Shown piece after piece: positions 1-15,200 of a stretch of DNA of 64,000 nt. Every line of letters begins with the position of its first letter. Position 1 is the first letter of the stretch. The translations under genes and the position numbers were made by a program. The notes under the pieces were generated by a model, which saw only the letters and a list, made by a program, of their open reading frames with translations, had not been told where the DNA came from and searched no databases. Source of the stretch: Arion vulgaris (taxonomy: Eukaryota; Mollusca; Gastropoda; Stylommatophora; Arionidae); contig CM036754.1 in the NCBI GenBank assembly GCA_020796225.1, positions 72,277,440-72,341,439 of the forward strand, written 5' to 3'.

Positions 1-90
1 AAGAGATTTAAATATATGAAAGAAAATTAACATGTTTCCACTGAAAAATTAAAGTTTAGTTAGGAATAATTAAATAAATAGTTTTATTAC

Positions 91-227
91 CAGTGTATAA
101 AACTCTGGCAATCATCCCAGGAAACACAATGAGCCACAGTGGCAAGAATTTAAGGTAAGCAGCCAAAAGACAACCAGCTTTAGCATGAGTAAGATTCTTT
201 GCAGCCAATGCTCTTTGTAATGATCAC
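91..227 (-). CDS. SLC5 exon 9 (last exon in window), with frame break
   Basis: 137 bp between acceptor CTGCAG and donor GTAATA. After the first ten bases one frame reads [20 protein letters not shown] then [22 protein letters not shown], matching SGLT1 [20 protein letters not shown]. The K of YLK corresponds to SGLT1 K321. The first codons (V I ...) are one base out of frame with this, in a short TT run near 217-222. The gene continues left of position 1. Confidence 0.88.
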
Positions 228-3200
228 CTGCAGATTAAATTAAGAAACTGGAAATCACACTTCATATGGTTTTTATAATTATACTATCTCTCTCTCTCTC
301 TCTCTCTTTAGCCTGTTACGCCCCTGGCGTTTAGGCAGCAACAAACGTACACCATTCTTCCCTGTTCATGGCCTTCCTCTGTATTGTGTTCCAGCTATGA
401 TTCATTTCCTTCAGCTCTTGCTCTATCGTTCTCCTCCAGGTCGTCTTGGGTCTTCCACGCTTTCGCCTACCCTCTGGAGTCAATCTCAGTGCAGTTTTCG
501 TGTCGGGCCAGTCTCCATGCGCATCACATGTCCAATCCATCTCCAGCGTCGTCTTCGGATGATAGTGCCCATATTCTCTTGTTGGCATCGTGAAAGCAAT
601 TCTTGATTCGAGATAGTAGTCGGCCAGTACACGCGTAAGATTTTTCGCAGACAAGTTGTATGAAAGGCGGAGAGTCTGGACATATCCTGTTCTGTCATTC
701 TCCAGCATTCCGATCCGTACAGCAAAGTTGACAGCACACAGCTGTTATAGATACTAGTCTTGGTTCTGATGCTGTATTGGGCAGATTTCCAGGCGGTCTG
801 AAGGGTCGCGAATGCACTGCGTGCTTTACTCAGTCTGTTTTTAATGTCAGATCCAGCGCCTCCTTCATTGCTAATAACACTTCAAGGTATGTGAAAGCGG
901 TTGTATCTCGGAGGGTTTTACCTTCTAGTTTGACTGGTGCTGGGGTTGCTATGTTCAGAGTCATTACTTCAGTTTTCTTCTGATTTATTTTCAGCCCAAC
1001 CATCTCACTATATTGGTTAAGGGCGGCAGGTCTTTTCCTGTATATCTCTATGTGTATGAGATAGGAGTGCGATGTCATCTGCAAAATCTAGGTCTTCCAG
1101 AGTGGATGTGAGCGTCCATCTAATACCTCTTGCCTTATCTTCCGTTGTTTTACGCATCACCCAATCTATGACAGTGTTGAATAATAGGCTGACATAACAC
1201 ATCCTTGTCGCACGCCTGTTTTTACTTCAAACTTTAGTTCTGAAGTTTCAACACTGCATGCAAACTTGCTGTAGCAGCTTTTATAATATTTATAAAACAC
1301 AGTGGGATTCCATACCATCTTAAGATACGCCATAGACTTTCGGTGTATGCTATCAAAAGCCTTTTCAAAATCTACAAAGTTGATATAGAGTTTGCTTTGC
1401 CATTCTGTGCATTGTTCTATGATATTTCTAAGAGCAAATATTTGACCTATACAGCTCCGTCCTCTGCGAAATCCTGCTTGTTCCTTTCTCAGTTTCTTAT
1501 CCACAGCGTCAGTAATACGTTGTACGATGATTTTGCTTAAGATTTTACTGGGACAGAAAGCAGTGTTATTCCACGCCAATTATTACAATCGGCAAGGAGC
1601 CCTTTTTGGGTATCTTGATGATGACTCCTCTGTTACATGCATCAGGTATTATTTGGGCATTCCATATAGTAGTAAACAAGGGTTGCAATATATTAGCTGC
1701 AAGTTCTGGGTCTATTTTGAATAGTTCTGCGTTTAAGTTATCATTCCTGGTGCCTTGTTATTCTTAAGAGATTTAATTGCTGTAATGATCTCATCCTGGC
1801 TGGGTGTTTCAATGCCAATTTCTAACTCTTCTGTTGGTTCTGGTATGTCTGCTACTACCGTTGGAGGTGGTCTGTTTAGCAATTCTTAAAATGCTCTGTC
1901 CATCGTATTTTTGTTCCTTTTCCGTTGTCAATAGTATTCCATTCTTATCCTTTATGAGAGTATTTGATCTTCTGTAATGTTTCCAGCTTATTAGCTTTGT
2001 AATTTTGTACACTGTTCCCTGATCACACTTTTTTGCTGCTTCTTCTGCCTGTACTGTCAGGTCTTCAACATATATTCTTTTGTCGGCTCTCACAGCCCGT
2101 TTGATTTCTTTACTTGCGCTTTTGTACTGTTCTTGGTATCTTGCTTTCAGTCTTTCGGACTTTGCTTCTAACAATTTCTTTTAATATTCTTCGGCTGTCT
2201 ATTATTTTCCATGTTGTTGGTGTTATCCATTCTTTTCTTTTCTTTGTGCGGTACCTTAGACATGTTTCACTGCTCTTGCTATATATAGATGCTATGTTGT
2301 CCCATGTTCTATCTATGTTGTCAGTTTCATCCGTAGTTTCATTACTTTCTAGGGCTTGGAATCTGTTCTTTATCTGCATTATAAACTTATCCTTTACTTC
2401 CGTGTCTTTTAGTCTATCCACATCGAACCTCTTTGGAAGTTTTTCTGTTGTCCTGTTTTTCTTAGTTTAAGTTTGACATAAGCTGTGACTAGTTGGTGGT
2501 CACTACCAACATCTGCACCTCTCTTGACTACAACATCTAGCAGCGAGCGTCTCCAGGGTCCATTGATCATTATATGGTCTATTTGGTTTTATCTCTGCCA
2601 TTAGGGGAATACCATGTTAATTTGTGGATATCTAAATACTATCTCTGGTTCTTCCAATTTACCATCTCTGGTTTTTATAATCAGACTTTCTCTTGGTTTA
2701 GAATCAGACTTTCTCTTGGGTTTAAAATCAGACTTTCTCTTGGGTTTAGAATCAGACTTTCTCTTGGTTTAGAATCAGACTTTATCTTGAGTTCAGATTC
2801 AGACTTTCTCTTGGTTTAAAATCATACTTTTTCTTGGGTTTAGAATCAAACTTTCTCTTGGGTTTAGAATCAGACTTTATCTTGGTTTAGAATCAGACTT
2901 TCTCTTGGTTTAGAATCAGACTTTATCTTGGTTTAGAATCAGACTTTCTCTTGGTTTAGAATCAGACTTTCTCTTGGGCTTAGAACCAGACTTTCTCTTG
3001 AGTTCAGATTCAGACTTTCTCTTGGTTTAAAATCATACTTTTTCTTGGTTTAGAATCAGACTTTCTCTTGAGTTCAGAATCAGACTTTCTCTTGAGTTCA
3101 GATTCAGACTTTCTCTTGAGTTTAGAATCCCACTTTATCTTTGGTTTAGAATCAGACTTTCTCTTGGTTTAGAATCAGACTTTCTCTTGAGTTCAGAATC

Positions 3201-6200
3201 AGACTTTCTCTTGAGTTCAGATTCAGACTTTCTCTTGGGTTTAGAATCATACTTTATCTTGGTTTAGAATCACACTTTATCTTGGTTTAGAATCAGACTT
3301 TCTCTTGAGTTCAGAATCAGACTTTCTCTTGAGTTCAGATTCAGACTTTCTCTTGAGGTTTAGAATCAGACTTTATCTGGTTTTGGAAATCAGATTATGG
3401 TTTAACCCAACAGGACTCCAGAGCCGATATATCGGTTCAGAGTAATGTTCATGATGTCGCAAAACCGATACATCGGCTTTAGGATGACTGTTCACGGAAA
3501 CGAATGTATCTTCACAATCCCTTTACTGAAGTTAAATAAATCTTCAGAAACGGAAAGTACATATATGTAGGTACTTTACTATCTTCATTTAACAAAGATT
3601 TGAAAGAGGGAAAGCAGTGTATTATTGTGTTCAAGTCGAGACTTTTTTAAACATTAATGTTTCCGACGATGTTTACAGTGCAATCTTGAGTACTGTTAGA
3701 TCAAATTATAACTTGTGATGGTAATGAAGAAGATTTAATTGATGGTGATAATGACATTTGATTGTTTATGAATTGCAGTATCTATAGTTGTAAGTTTAAT
3801 GTAATAATTGCATCTAAAGAATGGGCGTTCCACATTCCATTTATTGACATGTCCGCACTAAAAAGTGAATATTATAAAAACTACTGTACCTAGTTATATG
3901 AAACTTATAGAATATGTTCGCACATGGATTATCTTCATTTAACTGCTACTTATGGAAACATCTATGAATATTAAGATGTAATACAAACCGAAGTAACAAT
4001 ATTTTTATGATTTGTTGTTTTTTCAAACTAGTCATGCTTCAATAATCTAATTTTCTCAAACGTATAACACCTGATGTAAAATATTATTATATTAATATAT
4101 TCCACATCCAATTAGCAACAATTTAGTATATAATACGCTTATCGAAAAAGGCAATATGTAATCGTCCATTTGTAGTGTTCGTCGAAATTCGTTACTCTTG
4201 TTGTGTCGTTTACTTGATAAAGGCCTTTTGGTCGAAACGTTGCTGTATATCGTCACTGTTTCTGTATTTTGTAAAACTATAGGACTTTATTTTTACGTGT
4301 TTCGCTATATAATACGCCATACTTTAGAGAAACAGTACTAGAGTTATAAAGGTTTAAACTAATTGACATTGAATGTTAAATTTGAATTGCAAAATAAATG
4401 CGTCCAGAGGTCAAAATAATACAGAGCGAAAGGGTTAATAGCTAAAAATGAGCCTTTCTTCATGCTTTAAACAATGTAGCATTTTTAGAATACAAATTCA
4501 ATAGAGATTAGTTAGACTATCCTACGAAGATGTGGTATATCTAATGGTACAGACAACAAGAACAGCATCTCGTCTGACTACTAACCTGATCTGAGCACCA
4601 GTACCAGATTGATGAAACTAGCAAACCAAAGAAAACACAGGCCAGGGAGATTGCTATCATTTGATGGCTGCACAAGATTGTAAGCATTTTCAGTAGGAAT
4701 ACCACAATGAGTGTAGGAGTAGTTGTCATCTTTTCCAAGATGCTGTAGTGTAGTATTTGGATATGAAGAGAGGTATCTGTGCTTCAGTTCTTCATACCCG
4801 CCAACTTCAATAAATCCTGCATACAGAAAATATTTTAATTAGATGAAAAACAAAACAATGTAGGATTAAAGATAGTTTATATTACATCTTGCCTTATACT
4901 GTTTCTCAGTCATATCTCCTTTAAATTTCTTCTTATTTCTTCATTTTATGTTATTGTTTTACTTCTATGTTTTCACATCTTTCTTTCTTATGTAATTTTA
5001 CTGAACATTTTGCACATTTAGGGGCATTCGTGTTTATATCATTATAACGTCAGTGTGTTGCTGACGCTCTCAAGGGGAGAAAAGAATAGTAACACTGTAA
5101 CCTACAAGACATATTGTAGGAGGCGACTGGGTAGGGTCTATAAAGCTACCCAAGTAAAAAAAAGTGTTGCAGAAATCGGATATGCTGGTATACTTGTAGG
5201 CAGATAACTGGCACAATTTATAATCACTCTTAGACTTGGATCACATACAAATCACAAAGAGTGGCTAACAAGTGGTAGATACGGAGGGTTCGAAGATGAT
5301 ATAATTATAGTAATGATTGCTGAAAGATAAGAAAAACAAGTGCAAGCACAGAAGTTGTGACATTAAAACACTTGCCAGTTGACCGTACGTTATACATTTG
5401 CCAGTTGACCGTACGTAAACCACTTGCCAGTTGACCGTACGTTAAACATTTGCCAGTTGACCGTACGTAAACCACATGCCGGTTGACCGTACGTAAACCA
5501 CTTGCCAGTTGACCGTACGTAAACCACTTGCCAGTTGACCGTACGTAAACCACTTGCCGGTTGACCGTACGTTAAGACGAAAAAGGCCATACACACATTT
5601 ATACAATAATCATTGCTACTACCACATTAAAAGTAAATTGCTTTTTAACCTATTTTCATACCATGACTTCTTCTTCTTCTTTGCTTTCGTTCTTTACGAC
5701 CAATTTTAATCCCTCCTTGTGATATGTTTGATCTTTGCCAAGAACGTGTATACGTTGCACATTGGTTTGGTAGGCCCTAAACTCATAGACTTCAACACGT
5801 TTAGGACATGTGCATCCGATTTCAACCAAACCTCCTTAGTAGCCTCTTACGACATGCGTGGCAGGTAACAGTGGTTCTATTCTTTACACCCCAAATTTGG
5901 GCCCAGTAACAACTCGGGCGCATACCATGAAATATATTGTACAAATCATAGATCAATGGCTCTAAAATTACAACATGTCACCATGAACACTAAATGAGCA
6001 TTGTTCAACACAATCTTTCTCCCAAAATTGTGCTGCCAAACCTTGACGCTGGCATCAAACGATAGAAGAAAACTAGTCCCTACAGAGATGAAGTGTCTAC
6101 ACAGAATGCTGGCAGAATGAAGACAAGACAGGTCTAGAAATTAAGATATCAGGAAAAAGTGGGTACAACATCAGTACTGAACTTCATCAAGAAACAACAA

Positions 6201-9200
6201 ATTAAATGGTTCTGCAACATATGCATTTTACTAAAGACAGTGTGCCTCAAAGAACAATGCTACTTTGATACAAAGCAAAATACTGTCCACGCAAAAGGTG
6301 AACCTAAAAAATAACAGAAGCAGGGAATTACACTATTAATGAAAAAACACACAAAAGCAGTTTATTTTTGTTACCTTCACTTACACAAAAGCAGTTTATT
6401 TTTGTTACTTTCACTTACACAAAAGCAGTTTATTTTTGCTACATTCACTTACACAAAAGCAGTTTATTTTTGTTACATTCACTTACACAAAAGCAGTTTA
6501 TTTTTGTTACTTTCACTTACACAAAAGCAGTTTATTTTTGTTACTTTCACTTACACAAAAGCAGTTTATTTTTGTTACTTTCACTTACACAAAAGCAGTT
6601 TATTTTGTTACTTTCTTACAAAAGCAGTTTATTTTGTTACTTTCACTTACACAAAGCAGTTTATTTTGTTACTTTCACTTACACAAAAGCAGTTTATTTT
6701 TGTTACTTTCACTTACACAAAAGCAGTTTATTTTTGTTACTTTCACTTACACAAAAGCAGTTTATTTTTGTTACTTTCACTTACACAAAGCAGTTTATTT
6801 TGTTACTTTCACTTACACAAAAGCAGTTTATTTTGTTACCTTCACTTTCACAAAAAGCAGTTTATTTTTGCTACATTCACTTACACAAAAGCAGTTTATT
6901 TTTGCTACATTCACTTACACAAAAGCAGTTTATTTTTGTTACCTTCCCTTACACATAAGCTTGTTTGATAAATCTCTTCTTATCCTAACGCTATGAGGCA
7001 AAATGGGATAAGAGAAAAGAAGAAAGAAGCAGATGTATATTAGAAAATAATCGTTATACCAATATTGTCTGGGGAATTTTATCCTGGGTTCACACATCTA
7101 CAAAGCACATGTACTAAGCTGTTCCAGTTCTCACTACCATATGATGCTACAATAATTAAGTTTTGTTCATTTTTTCAACAGTCTGGAATTTCTCTCTGTC
7201 ATTAGCTATATGTCCCACCTCTGCAGCTCAAATCATCGGTTACATCCTGAATCCATCTTCTCTGTGGTCTTCCTCTTCTCTCTTTGCCGGGATGCCTACT
7301 TCCGTAACCCTCTTTTTCAACACTGTGTATTTTAATTTGTCAAAAATACTTCAATTTTCTCATTTTTTTGGTAGCATCAGTCAGTTTCCTTTGATTTTGA
7401 GATCTTTCTTGATAGAACCATTTGTTCTCCTCTAAGTCCATGGTATACACTGGGACCTTCTATAAGACATATTCTAAAGCGCATATATGTTTTGTCAACT
7501 GTCTCGTTAAATGTCACACTCATATGATGTTACTGGGAATATGCATGCTCTTAATATTCTGATTTAATCAATCTAAAAAATTCAACTATAGTCCCAATAA
7601 TTTATACAATAATAATTATATGACAGATTTACCCATAACCATTAGCACAAAGGCTCCAGCCACCATTATGATTGTTTGAATAAAATCTGTCCAAATCACA
7701 GCAGTCAATCCACCTGTGAAGAATAATGTGTGAATGGATAAGTTAGTGAATTGAATGATTGTATGAACAAAATGGACAAAGTATGGACATGAAAATGGCA
7801 TAAATAAGGAAATTTAAATATTTCAGACATATCAACCAACAGGAGCGCATAGAGAAGATAATTTTGGAGGGAATGGTGCCTGGAAGAAGGATGAGAGGAA
7901 GACCTTGAAGACAATGGGTGCAAGATGTCATTGATGATCTGAGAATGACTGCTGCTGATGTAGGTCAACTTGCACAGAACAGAGAGTTTTTCAGGACTTC
8001 TGTCATGGGAACCTAGTTCCGGAAGGGGACAAGCTACTTGATGATGATGATGATATATATACACAGTGGAATCTGGTTAGTATGTATTTCATTTTCACGT
8101 ATTCCTGCATTTTAAAATGTTCCTGTGTCTATCATTCTAATATATATATATACATCATCATCAAATAGCTTGTTCTGAGCAGAACTTTGTCACTCCAACA
8201 GTACTTTGAAATTTCTCTATCTCATAGGCCAGATGTTCCCCCTCTGCAGCCGTCATGTTCAAACCATCAGTTACATCCTGAATCCATCTTCTCCGTGGTC
8301 TTCCTCTTCTTCTCTTTGCCGGTATGCCTCCTTCCATGATGGTCTTCTCCAGCCCTTCGTGTCTTTTTATATTTCCAAAATATCTCAATTTTATCTTTCT
8401 TATTTGTAGCATTAGCCAATTTGATTTGATTTTGAGTTCTTTCTGGATAAATCTATTGGTTCTCTTCTCTGTTCAAGATATACAAAGGACTCTTCTATAA
8501 CAATTATATTTAAAAGCACATATATGTTTTTCCACTACCTTATTAAATGTCCATGCTTCCAACCCATACCTTGTCACTGGGAATATGCATGCTCTTAGTA
8601 TTCTGATCTGTGTTTTCTTATCAATTCAATTCCATGTTTTTTTATATGTTTAATCTTTTGTAAAGACATGTTTGTTCTTTTTTAAATTTTCTTCATCTCA
8701 TTTCCATCTATTAATAGTGAGAAGCATCTGGTCGAATGGATTAGAGCGCGACCCCCCCCATGTGGAAGACCCGTGTTCAATCCACGGTAAGGCCAATGAT
8801 TTTTTTCTGTTGTGGGCATAAATGAAAAATCCTAACCTGAACAGCTTCACGACGACTGCACTAGCCATGAGGCCATTAAATTTCTCAGGCTCACATTCCA
8901 CCTGTCCTACACTACCCTAAAAATGTGGTACTACATGCAGTAACGATAGTTAGCAGTGAGCCGAGATATGCCACAGTTCCTGTAACGACAGTTAGCAGTG
9001 AACAGAGATATGCCACAGTTCCTGTAACGATAGTTAGCAGTGAACCGAGATATGCCACAGTTCCTGTAACGATAGTTAGCAGTGAACAGAGATATGCCAC
9101 AGTTCCTGTAACGATAGTTAGCAGTGAACAGAGATATGCCACAGTTCCTACACCGCCAAAAGTGATGGCAGCAATGGATACAGTGCAGTATTATGTATGT

Positions 9201-12200
9201 AGTTTTGATGTTGATGACGATGTTGTGAACTTCCTATCTAGAGGGAAATAATTATAGTACAATTTAGAACAAAAAACAGTTTGGGAATCAATGTGTCAAA
9301 TGTACGACAGGGGTAGCATGGCGCCTGCGGACTACGCGTTGGATGTCACCGCTCTAATCCATCTAATCAACAATCACCAAAATCACAGGATAAACAATAG
9401 TGTAAATGTAATGATATTAAACAACATGAGTAATTGTAAATGTAATAATATTAAACAGATTGAGTAATTGTAAATGTAATAATATTAAACAGATTGAGTA
9501 ATTGTAAATGTAATGATATCAATCTGTCAATGTGTCATACCTCCTATAGTGAACAAGGCAGCTACAGCTAATAAGATGATGATAGCAACATACAGATTGA
9601 GTTCTGGCATTGCTTGTGTTAGGAATATGGCACCTGAATACAGATCAGCCTGGAGAAAAAACATATATCAAGTATATATATATATATGCATGTGTGTGTG
9701 TGTAAAAAGTAAAGTAAAAGAAGCCTTTACTTAACGGTTAAACTCTTAAACCTACCAAAACATAGCAATGAAAATAGGAGTTAAACATTTAATTTAAAAA
9801 AACATAACCAACAGCGAATATGAAAATGTCTTTGTAAATCATAGGTACGGAGTGCATGTCCCTTCACATTTTTAGACACAAGTATGCCGGAGTTAGAAGG
9901 ACAATACTTTTTCTCTCTGGTAGAACTTTGTGTGCGGGAAATGAAACCACAATTCTTTTGTATCCACTTGGATAACCGAACGTTCTACACATGACTCTAA
10001 TCCAGTGCCGTTATTATATATTGAGACGCATCTGACTGATGGTGGTGAAGACACGAGCGCCATGCAGATTGTAAAATTACTACTATTGATAAAAATAGTA
10101 AATTAATAGTAATATTAATCAAGTTAACATGTCAGCAATTTCTCCAGCATAAAAGCAAAGGATGGGGTAAGGGGACAGTAGAAAAATTACAGAATAAAAC
10201 AATACTGCAAAAGTGAGACTTCTTCTTCTTCTTCCAACGTTTTCAGACTTCGATTTGTATACTTTTAAAGTAATTAGTGGTCAACGGTCCATGTACTTTC
10301 CGTAAGCTTGTCTTGACTGACATCGATTTGTATACTTTTAAAGTAATTAGTGGTCAACCGGAGTCCATGTACATCTCCGTATAGCTTGTCTTGGACTGAT
10401 ATGGGGTTGGCCATGTGTTTCCTCTCTGTTCCGTGTATGTTGGACATTCTTGCAGTATGTGTCTCTGTCATCTTGCTGGTGCCACATGTACATATGTCAG
10501 ATGGGCCTATTTTATACTTATTAAACAGATGGTACCTCAGCCTATTGTGCCCTGTTCGTAAACGAAACAAATAAAAGTGAGACAATTGTGTGCATGGGAG
10601 TGCTATGAAAAAACTGAAAAATAGGTTGTTTATTTTTCTTGAAATCTGATTAGTGCTAAAGCTGGTGGAGTAAAATAGGGCACCACAAATGTATGACAAG
10701 TCGCCATGGCGCCTGCGGTCTACGCGTTGTGCGGCACCGCTCTAATTCATCCAACCAACAATCATCAAAATCACAGGATCAGCAACAGTGTAAATGTAAT
10801 AATATTAAACAGATTGACTAATTGTAAATGTAATGATACTAAACAGATTGAATAAATGTAAATTTAATGATATCAAACAGATTGAGTAAAGTACATACGG
10901 ATATTTTAGTGAAGACATAAAGAATTAGTGCTAGCACCGAGAGATAAATTCGGATCCTTTGTCCACCGAAACGTTTTCTCAGGTACTCAGGCATTGTAAA
11001 CACCTGTCAATAGAACAACATATATATCATTACTATTACACTTACATATCATTATCATAGAATTAATTATCATCAATTGTAATTAATTAGTAGATATATT
11101 CTAAAGCTGAAGAATTGACGTCATTACACTGGGTTTTACACCAAATAACTCAGTCACTATCCGCATAAATAGCACGCCATCTGCCGAGGGTATTACACAC
11201 ACTCCTTAGCAATACTAAAGGTCTCTGAAGAAAATGCACCAGTGAACGGAATGACAGTTCCGGATTCGAACTTACAACCTTTGTAGTGCAAGGCTAGTGC
11301 TTAACACCTTTGCCACAGAGATCTCTCCCCCCCCCATCCCATATTCTATCATCAACACATAACGCTGTAATTTTGACAAAGTGAGAAGGGATCGAATAGA
11401 GAAGCTCCCATTGGAGGAGGTAGTAGTATATGTACAACCATGCACAGAATAATATTTGCTCTTACACAAAATAAAGCTATTGTCCCGTTACTTTATTACT
11501 CAACATTCTTTGTAAACACACTCTGTCGCAATGTTAATAAATACAGAAATGAAGTTTCCAACAAAAATGTCTCTGCTTCCAATACTTGATGATAAAAAAA
11601 TGTCTCTGCTTCCAATACTTGATGATAAAAAAATGTCTCTGCTTCCAATACTTGATGATAAAAAAATGTCTCTGCTTCCAATACTTGCTGATAAAAAAAT
11701 GTCTCTGCTTCCAATACTTGATGATAAAAAAATGTCTCTGCTTCCAATACTTGCTGATAAAAAAATGTCTCTGCTTCCAATACTTGCTGATAAAAAAAGC
11801 ATCAACATATTTGTAATGTTATTGTTGCAAGCATCCAAAGAGCATTTTGGAATACTGATAAAAAATGCTGGTGTTTACGGTAATGAGAGAGAGGTCAGGC
11901 TTACATCAACAGCATCGATTGTTGGGGAGTTGAAGATAGATATGATGGATATTTTTCGGTCTCTTCGCGACTGTCTGTTGGACGAGGACACTAAAATAGA
12001 TGTTGAATCGATCCAGCGATTTAAGCAGTTTGGAGTTACCCGTGCACAAGTAGAACTGGATGCCTAAGGAGCAGAGTGAGGAATGTGTTTAATCAGCGAG
12101 CCACGGGAACCATCAGTATGCATACTCTTCGATATCTGTTGGGTTGTCAGTAGCGCTATTTAGGGCGATGCAGGACAGGTGGGATGAGAGCCTGATGAAT

Positions 12201-15200
12201 GTAATGGCAACATGGCTAGTACAGTCACCGCAAAATTGTTCCGGTTAGGTTTTTTCATTTATGCCCACAACAAAAAATTCCTTGGGCTTACCCTGAATCG
12301 AACACGGGTCTCCCGCATGGAAGCCGCGCTCTAATCCATTCGACCAGACGCTCCTCTATTTTAAAAGTGTTTTATATGAAGTATCTGCACTAAATTAAAT
12401 CTTTGGTTCACTGATCATTCTGACTTACCCCAGCTGCGACGTAAACAGGGACGAAAAACCAGCCTAAGACCATCAAAATGAAGATAGCCTGAAATCAAGA
12501 AATCTTAATAGAGTTGTAACCTTCCTTATACAAGACTTGTACATATCATTAGATGCAATATATATGGGAAACTATGTCTGAAAAATGATATATAGAAAAT
12601 GATATATGGAAAATGCTATATGGAAAATTATACATGGAAAAGGATATATGGAAAATGATATATGGAAAATTATACATGGAAAAGGATATATGGAAAATTA
12701 TATATGGAAAATTATACATGGAAAATTATACATGGGAAAATTATACATGGAAAATTATATATGGAATATAATGAAAATTATACATGGAAAATTATACATG
12801 GAAAATTTATTGGAAAATTATACATGTAAAATTATATATGGAAAATTATACATGGAAAATTATATATGGAAAATTATATATGGAAAATTATACATGGAAA
12901 ATTATACTTGGAAAATTATATATGGAAAATTATATATGGAAAATTATACATGGAAAATTATACATGGAAAATTATATATGGAAAATTATATATGGAAAAT
13001 TATACATGGAAAATTATACATGGAAAATTATACATGGAAAATTATACACGGATAATTATATATGGAAAATGATATATAGAAAAATTATACATTGAAAGTT
13101 ATACATTGAAAATGGAATACCTACAACTATATGTGGAAAAATATATATGGATGATAAGAAGAGTCTAAAGATCACAATAAACGTACGCTTAGCTCAAATG
13201 CTGCTATTGCAATTCCACTGGAAGCTCCAGAACCTGCTAGCCCTACGAAGTGGCCAGATCCAATATTGCTGGCAAACAATGAAGCTCCAACCTGTGATGA
13301 AGATGGTGTTGTTACAGTAGATGAAGTTTATTGAAAATGAAAATCGTGGTATATTCTTTACATGACTTAGCCATCAACAACAGTAAACAAGTCGTCAATA
13401 TTCTAGGCACCACTTATAAGTTCAGTAGTTTGCCATTGCTTTCTGAACGGTGAGGTCTATTTTTATTGTTCGTAAAGATCCAAGGGAACTAATTTGCTTT
13501 CAAACTTGCCCGCCGCGGAGTTTGAACCAGGTTAGCTTGGGTTATGATCGAGCTCACTACTGCTTAAGCTACACACACTCACTGAAGTCACTGGAGACGC
13601 TCAGTTGAAGTTTATTGGCTAGTAGTAAATATCATGATCTCGAAATATATATATATACAAAAATGTTTATCTCTCTTGCCTTTTGAACCCAGATAGGGGC
13701 ATATGCCCTAAACCAACTCACGCCAAGTATTTTTATCTTTAGCTATCTCAAACAACGCCCTCCAGCTCTTCTGTATATTGTTAACGAGGGGCATATGGAG
13801 AGAATAAGACAGATTAAAGTGAACCAAAGATGAAAAAAGGCGTTGGATAGGGCACACACTGAGATTATCTGAGTGGAATATAACAAGAAGGACCCTTTTC
13901 TGAAACCAACAGGTAAAGCGAAAGAGAGGATACCTAGAAATACATGGAGTGAGAACAATGTTTAAGGGAAGCTATTCACAAGTAAAAAACTTCACGTTCC
14001 TGGGGAGCATTTTTTCAGCAAATGGAAGAATAACTAATGAAATTCAACACAGATGTAACAAAGCAAATCAAATGATAGGACAAATTGCGCCAATTTTAAA
14101 ATGCAAACATGTCACCATGAACACAAAAGAGCAATGTTCAACACAATCTTTCTGCCAACATTATGCTACCAGTGCCAAACCTGGACACTGACAAAAAATG
14201 ATAAAAGAAAACTAGTCACGATAGAGATGAAGTGTCTACGACAGAATGCTGGGGATAACAAGAAGAGACCGGTTTAGAAATGAAGACATCAGGAAAATGT
14301 GGGTACAACATCAGTACTAGACTTCATCAAGAAACAACAAATTAAATGGTTCGGCCACAAAGCAGATTACCAACAGACAGTGTACCTCAAAGAGCGATGC
14401 TGCTCCGATGCAATGGATACAAAGGAAAAGGCCGGACACACAAAAGATGGATCTCGGAGATAACAGAGGCGACAAAAGACACTATCTACGAAGCGCACAC
14501 AAGACCCGTTTTAGAAATCTCTTCTTGACCTGACGCTGTGAGGCAAACAGGACTGGAGAAAAAAAAAAGATTCCGATTGAGTGTAACGTTGAAGTGTTTT
14601 ATGAGACATAGTTATGGTTACTAAGTGGTCGTATGTTAATATCCGATTCCCCAAGAAGTACAAGTATAAACTATTTTCTACTGTACCGAGCAGTGGAATT
14701 TGTACATTTGAGATTACTGACCGTAGAGTTTCTTCAGTGTCTTCTTCTTCTTCTTCTCTATAATCATGTTTTGCTTCACAGCGTCAGGATAAGAAGAGAT
14801 TTATTGAACAGACTTCTGCCGCCTTTGGCACGAAAGGAACAATCTAACTATGTTTTCAGAGATCACGTTGAAGTCAGAGAACTGCTTAACTAAGTAGGCT
14901 ATGCCACACGTGGGCAGTCTTATACTAGAGAGATGACTTTGCAGTGGTTAAACCCTTCTGTCGAAGACAATGTGCGTCAACTACTGAGAAAAATGTGGGA
15001 TAAATCAGAGCACACGCTCAAATACGTGAATATGGACACGTGACAATTATATACGGAAGAAATATAGTAAAATGGTCATTTAAATAAACAATGAATCTTC
15101 TTCTTCTTTTTTTTGTCGTCACACTGTTACGGGTTGCCTAGTGTCGTGGTTTTCTGTTTTTGTCTTGCGCTGTTCGGGTGGCTTGGGTGATTGTTATCTT

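Noticed and set aside
3402..4438. Firm call of a piggyBac element
   Set aside because: Only TTAACCC/GGGTTAA at the ends fit; the inner terminal repeats do not match, so kept as tentative only.
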